From Larix sibirica (lineage: Eukaryota > Streptophyta > Pinopsida > Pinales > Pinaceae): a stretch of 10,552 nt of DNA. The stretch is from the NCBI GenBank assembly GCA_004151065.3, contig NWUY0300020606.1, positions 18,199-28,750 of the forward strand, given 5' to 3'. The position numbers and the translations under genes are program-made. This document shows positions 7,569 to 10,552 of this stretch, one piece after another (position 1 is the first letter of the stretch; each line of letters opens with the position of its first letter). The notes under the pieces are model-generated. The model was not told the DNA's origin. It saw nothing but the letters and a program-made list of their open reading frames with translations, and did not search any database.

Positions 7569-8582
7569 ATGGCTACACTCACATTGCTTGGGCTCACTAT
7601 GGGAATACCGATTTGGTATTTAACATCACCATACCCAGAGATAGTACCAAATCTATATGTCCATTTAAATTTCACTCTGGTTTCACCTTCAAGAGCACCA
7701 ACAGTAGTAATTCCAAGATCAGTCCCACCTGTGACAACAACATCACCGGTTACACACAAACCCAATATTGGTGGCAGCAAGCAACGAAAGTTGAATGCCC
7801 CAGTCATCCCAAGCAATCCCCCTACCCCCAGAATCAACCAACCTTGTGCTTTGTGTGGTAGATTAGGGAACGCAACATTCCTTTGCCCCACATTACTGGA
7901 ACTTAGGAATTTGGTCAACATGCCCGTTAGTGCCACCCATGCAACCAGTTCTTTAGCACAGGGCAGACTACGTACCCCTTTGGTGGATACCTCGAAACCA
8001 AAGAAAAAAACGATGTGCACTAACCATGCATGCACAATTTGTTCCCAATTTGGTCACCACACACATCATTTTTCCAAACTCCCTCGATTTTGGGATGCAT
8101 TGGTGAAAATTTGTCTCATGCACCTTGTCATTGATAGATCTCAACCAATCTCCCAGAATATTGACTCTAACAACATTATCACTACGTCAGAGGCGAAGGA
8201 GGAGCATAGCGCAAGGTGCTCATCATGTGGGTATCATAATCACATTATATTGGCCAACATGAGCGTGGTTCCACCTTACCGCACTTTTTGGTCACCAAGC
8301 TCAGCCCATACACTCATTCGATCCTGTACTACTCGTCCATGTCAATCATGTGGGATATTGACTCACTACTTGTTTCAGTGCCCCATTTTGCACGATGAAC
8401 AAGCCGTCCTCCTAGAACAAATGTTGTTATGGGAGAGCCCTTCTCCTCCCATGGCAAGCTCATCATTTGTGCCCCAAGAAGAGATAATACCTCCTACGTG
8501 CGATACAACTGACCTTGTTGATATACTTTATATATCATCATCATCAATTTCCATATTAGCACCTCTTCATCTTGTCTTGTGA
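7569..8582 (+). pseudogene. Gag-type protein fragment with four CCHC-like zinc knuckles
   Basis: A 337-codon frame starts at ATG 7569 and is open to TGA 8580-8582. Residues 36-90 form a Pro/Ser/Thr-rich linker. Four knuckle-like motifs with C-x2-C-x4-H-x4-C spacing follow: residues 93-106 (third ligand Asn instead of His), 155-168 (last ligand Phe), 217-230 (last ligand Asn) and 258-271 (all four ligands present). Spacings are 62, 62 and 41 residues. A basic KPKKKT patch sits at 143-148. Zinc knuckles in retrotransposon gag bind the element's RNA. The capsid part of gag is not seen upstream, so the ATG probably lies inside a truncated gag rather than at its true start; another frame (7511-7861) may hold a little more of it. 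The end overlaps the integrase frame. No stops occur, unlike the decayed integrase next to it. A degenerate gag remnant is most likely. Confidence 0.7.
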
Positions 8583-9853
8583 AGACCCATGGTACTGAAA
8601 TGTCCTCACATACCTCCATACATAGAAACTTGCCTCCCATCTCTCACATGATGATTGTTGCCGCATTCATCACCAAGCCCTGCATTATCTCCTCCTTAGA
8701 CAAATTCTCTATAGGCGTGGGACTGATACCATACTTTGACAATGTCTATATCATGAAGAGGCTGAGAAAGTCAATTATTGCTACAAAGGAGCATGTGATG
8801 GCCACTTATCCGGATTGGCCACCACCCAAAACATCCTTTGTGCCAGCTACTTTTGGCCTTCACTCTTGAAGGATTGTGTTCATGCTATCAAAAGATGTGA
8901 AAATTGTCAAATATTTTCTTGCAAAACTAGGGCTCCACCGACACCTCTACATCTCGTCATCAAAGCTGGCCCATTTTGTAAGTTGTGAATTGACTCCATG
9001 GAATGTCACCCTGCTTCATCCCAATACCACAACTATATCATCATTATCGTTGATTACTTCACCAAATGGGTTGATTAATGCCTACTTTCGACTGCGCTAG
9101 TACGACAAAAACTCGATTCTTCTTTAGCCACGTCATTTCATGATTTGGTGTACCTAAATAGTTGGTCTTCCACAATGAAACTCATTTTTGGAATGATACT
9201 TTCGAAGAATTATCATACTTGGTAGGATTCAAACATGAGTTTTCTACTTCTTACTATCTGCGAGCCAATGGGTAGGTTGAGGCAGTCAATAAAGTTCTCA
9301 AAACCATGCGCCAACAAATAATTAACAATAATAAAAATAATTGATATCACAAATTATTCCCAGTACTATGAGCATACAGAACATTGGTTAAAACTACAAC
9401 AGGATTTACCCCCTTTCACCTTGTTCACAAAATAGAAGTAATTTTACCCATTGAATGCCAAATCCCTACACTCCAATCGATTGTAGAGCTATTACTAGAC
9501 ACGCCAGCATTAGAACAATGATTTTTCACTTTGGAACACCTTGATGAGGAACATCATGATTTGATGCAGCAAAATCATGCCATGAAACTTCGCACCAAAT
9601 CCCATTATGATCATGCTGTTTTCCCTTGCAATTTAACAAAAGTGATCTCATCCTCATTTTTTATTCCAAAAAAGACAAGAAGCTGGAACCTAGCCAATTC
9701 GTCCCCACATGGAAAGGACCCTACATGGTAAAGCAATGATTTCCCAAAGTAGCATATACAATGAGTAATCCTGAAGGCATCCTACTAAATAGCCCTATCA
9801 ATGGGTTGTACATGAAGAAGTTCTTCCCATACAACCAATGGCCATTTCTCTAG
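8545..9853 (+). pseudogene. Ty3/gypsy integrase pseudogene
   Basis: Integrase would insert the element's DNA copy into the host genome. In order: the RNase H-integrase linker (HLFILSCEDPWY, 8560-8595), a RRGTDT strand, the H2C2 zinc finger (first His is Tyr at 8782-8784, second His 8803, Cys 8896 and 8905), YFWPSLLKDC, and the catalytic core with IDSMEC (first Asp 8992-8994) and VDYFTKW. The second catalytic position in LVFHNETHF is His (9171-9173) instead of Asp; ANG-VEAVNK keeps the Glu (9279-9281). The C-terminal domain shows AYRT, TGFTPFHL, a LDEEHHDL helix, then a GPY/F motif (WKGPYMV, 9710-9730) and NGLYMKKFFP before the final stop. Stops at 8557, 8596, 8623, 8737, 8986, 9076, 9159, 9273, 9342, 9369, 9519 and 9737, and frame changes near 9144 and 9680, kill it. 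Gag-like sequence abuts it directly, with no reverse transcriptase. Confidence 0.95.
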
Positions 9854-10552
9854 GTAAATTCATTTTCTTGTCAAATCCTTCTACATTGTCAATATTATTG
9901 TCATGGTCATTATTATGCTTGGTATTTGTTGCGTCCCATAAACGTCATATTTTCACATTCTCTCTTCCCTATTTTTGAACATATTTTACTTGCCTATGAC
10001 ACTTTATTAATCCTTTTTAATGCTTATTTGCGAGATTTTGGTTTAAAGTGTTTTCTATTTGCATTTCTAAGTATTTCGTTGACTTTTGATTGACATTAGG
10101 AAATATTAGTATACTTTGTATTTATCTTTGAATAATAACTCAATGTGGGAAATTCTTTACATTCATGTATTGCAGATGTGAGAGTCAACCACCACCAACC
10201 ATGAAGCCACTTTAGAGGAAGATATTCATTAGGAGTGATGGATTTTTATAAATTCATTGTTCTACCCTTCTTATATGTCTCAAATTGTGATGTTAAATTA
10301 TTTTAAGATAAAAGGGACAAGTTGGTGGTGTATGTGACTACATACTTGGTTTATTTACAAAGATTTGAAGACCTTCATGTAATATAAGATGGACCTAAGA
10401 AGTTAAATGTTACTAGGAGTCATTTGGGATGAGTTTTGAGCATCTTGTTATGACTCATATCCCCAAATTTGAATTTGACTTCAGAGGCATCCTAAATAGC
10501 ATGGGGGTTAGCAAAGATCTTGGGATTAGCTTTGAATTGGTTTTGAGATCCA
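9854..10552 (+). other. Region downstream of gypsy pol, no LTR recognised
   Basis: The frame stays open from 9854 to a stop at 10091-10093 and is rich in Leu, Phe and Tyr; this may be chance in T-rich DNA. A second frame over 9860-9970 also gives a hydrophobic run. In gypsy elements this interval should hold the polypurine tract and the 3' LTR. The purine-rich word AAGATAAAAGGGA near 10304-10317 is a weak candidate, but nothing after it matches sequence before the primer site at 2693. I see no gene in 10100-10552. Confidence 0.4.

Noticed and set aside
7511-7861. 116-residue plus-strand frame overlapping the zinc-knuckle frame
   Set aside because: It has no motif and ends before the second knuckle. 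It may hold a little upstream gag sequence, but I cannot support it as a separate gene.
7562-8035. 157-residue minus-strand open frame
   Set aside because: It lies antisense to the zinc-knuckle frame, which has clear motifs; it shows no domain of its own.
8579-8869. 96-residue open frame as a separate gene
   Set aside because: The integrase homology runs through this interval in another frame; this frame is a shadow.

Overview
The window reads as repeat-derived nuclear DNA from a plant. I found no intact cellular gene, no RNA gene, no CRISPR array and no bacterial-style operon. What can be identified are decayed pieces of at least three retrotransposon classes, separated by AT-rich unassigned DNA. 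The element types (a LINE-like RNase H, a Ty1/copia end, and a Ty3/gypsy element with a tRNA-Asp primer site and a GPY/F-type integrase) are plant types. The degree of decay and the flavour of the zinc-knuckle and integrase sequences remind me of a conifer or other gymnosperm, but that is an impression, not a proof. Ambiguous bases lie at 1893-1894 and 7210.

Left part (1-2450). An (ATT)17 microsatellite and a 105-bp imperfect tandem duplication come first. A minus-strand RNase H remnant (841-1263) follows, most like the C-terminal domain of a plant LINE, and is cut off at its 5' end. The cut coincides with a TGTTGGG end of a candidate copia 3' LTR (1264-1897, minus strand), preceded in element order by the C-terminal end of copia pol (1918 to about 2310). 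This is best read as a copia element inserted into an older LINE. The copia is itself truncated at a 34-35 bp minisatellite (2296-2440).

Middle part (2450-7500). A plus-strand tRNA-Asp-type primer binding site (2693-2710) just after a CA dinucleotide marks the start of a Ty3/gypsy internal region. A long leader-like stretch follows with diverged direct repeats (3371-3930), a TATA-like box (4457), a 90-bp duplication (4771-4915), a purine tract (5262-5274) and a short open frame built on a 36-bp repeat (5386-5610). Most of 5781-7394 is unassigned. A minus-strand TGTAACATCCCG-type LTR end sits at 7394.

Right part (7500-10552). A 337-codon open frame with four CCHC-like zinc knuckles (gag-type) runs directly into a gypsy integrase pseudogene (8545-9853), which has many stops and two frameshifts. 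Protease, reverse transcriptase and RNase H, which normally lie between gag and integrase, are missing. The 3' LTR is not recognised before the window ends.

Nothing here convincingly shows a new biological system. The most unusual item is the intact multi-knuckle open frame next to a heavily decayed integrase.
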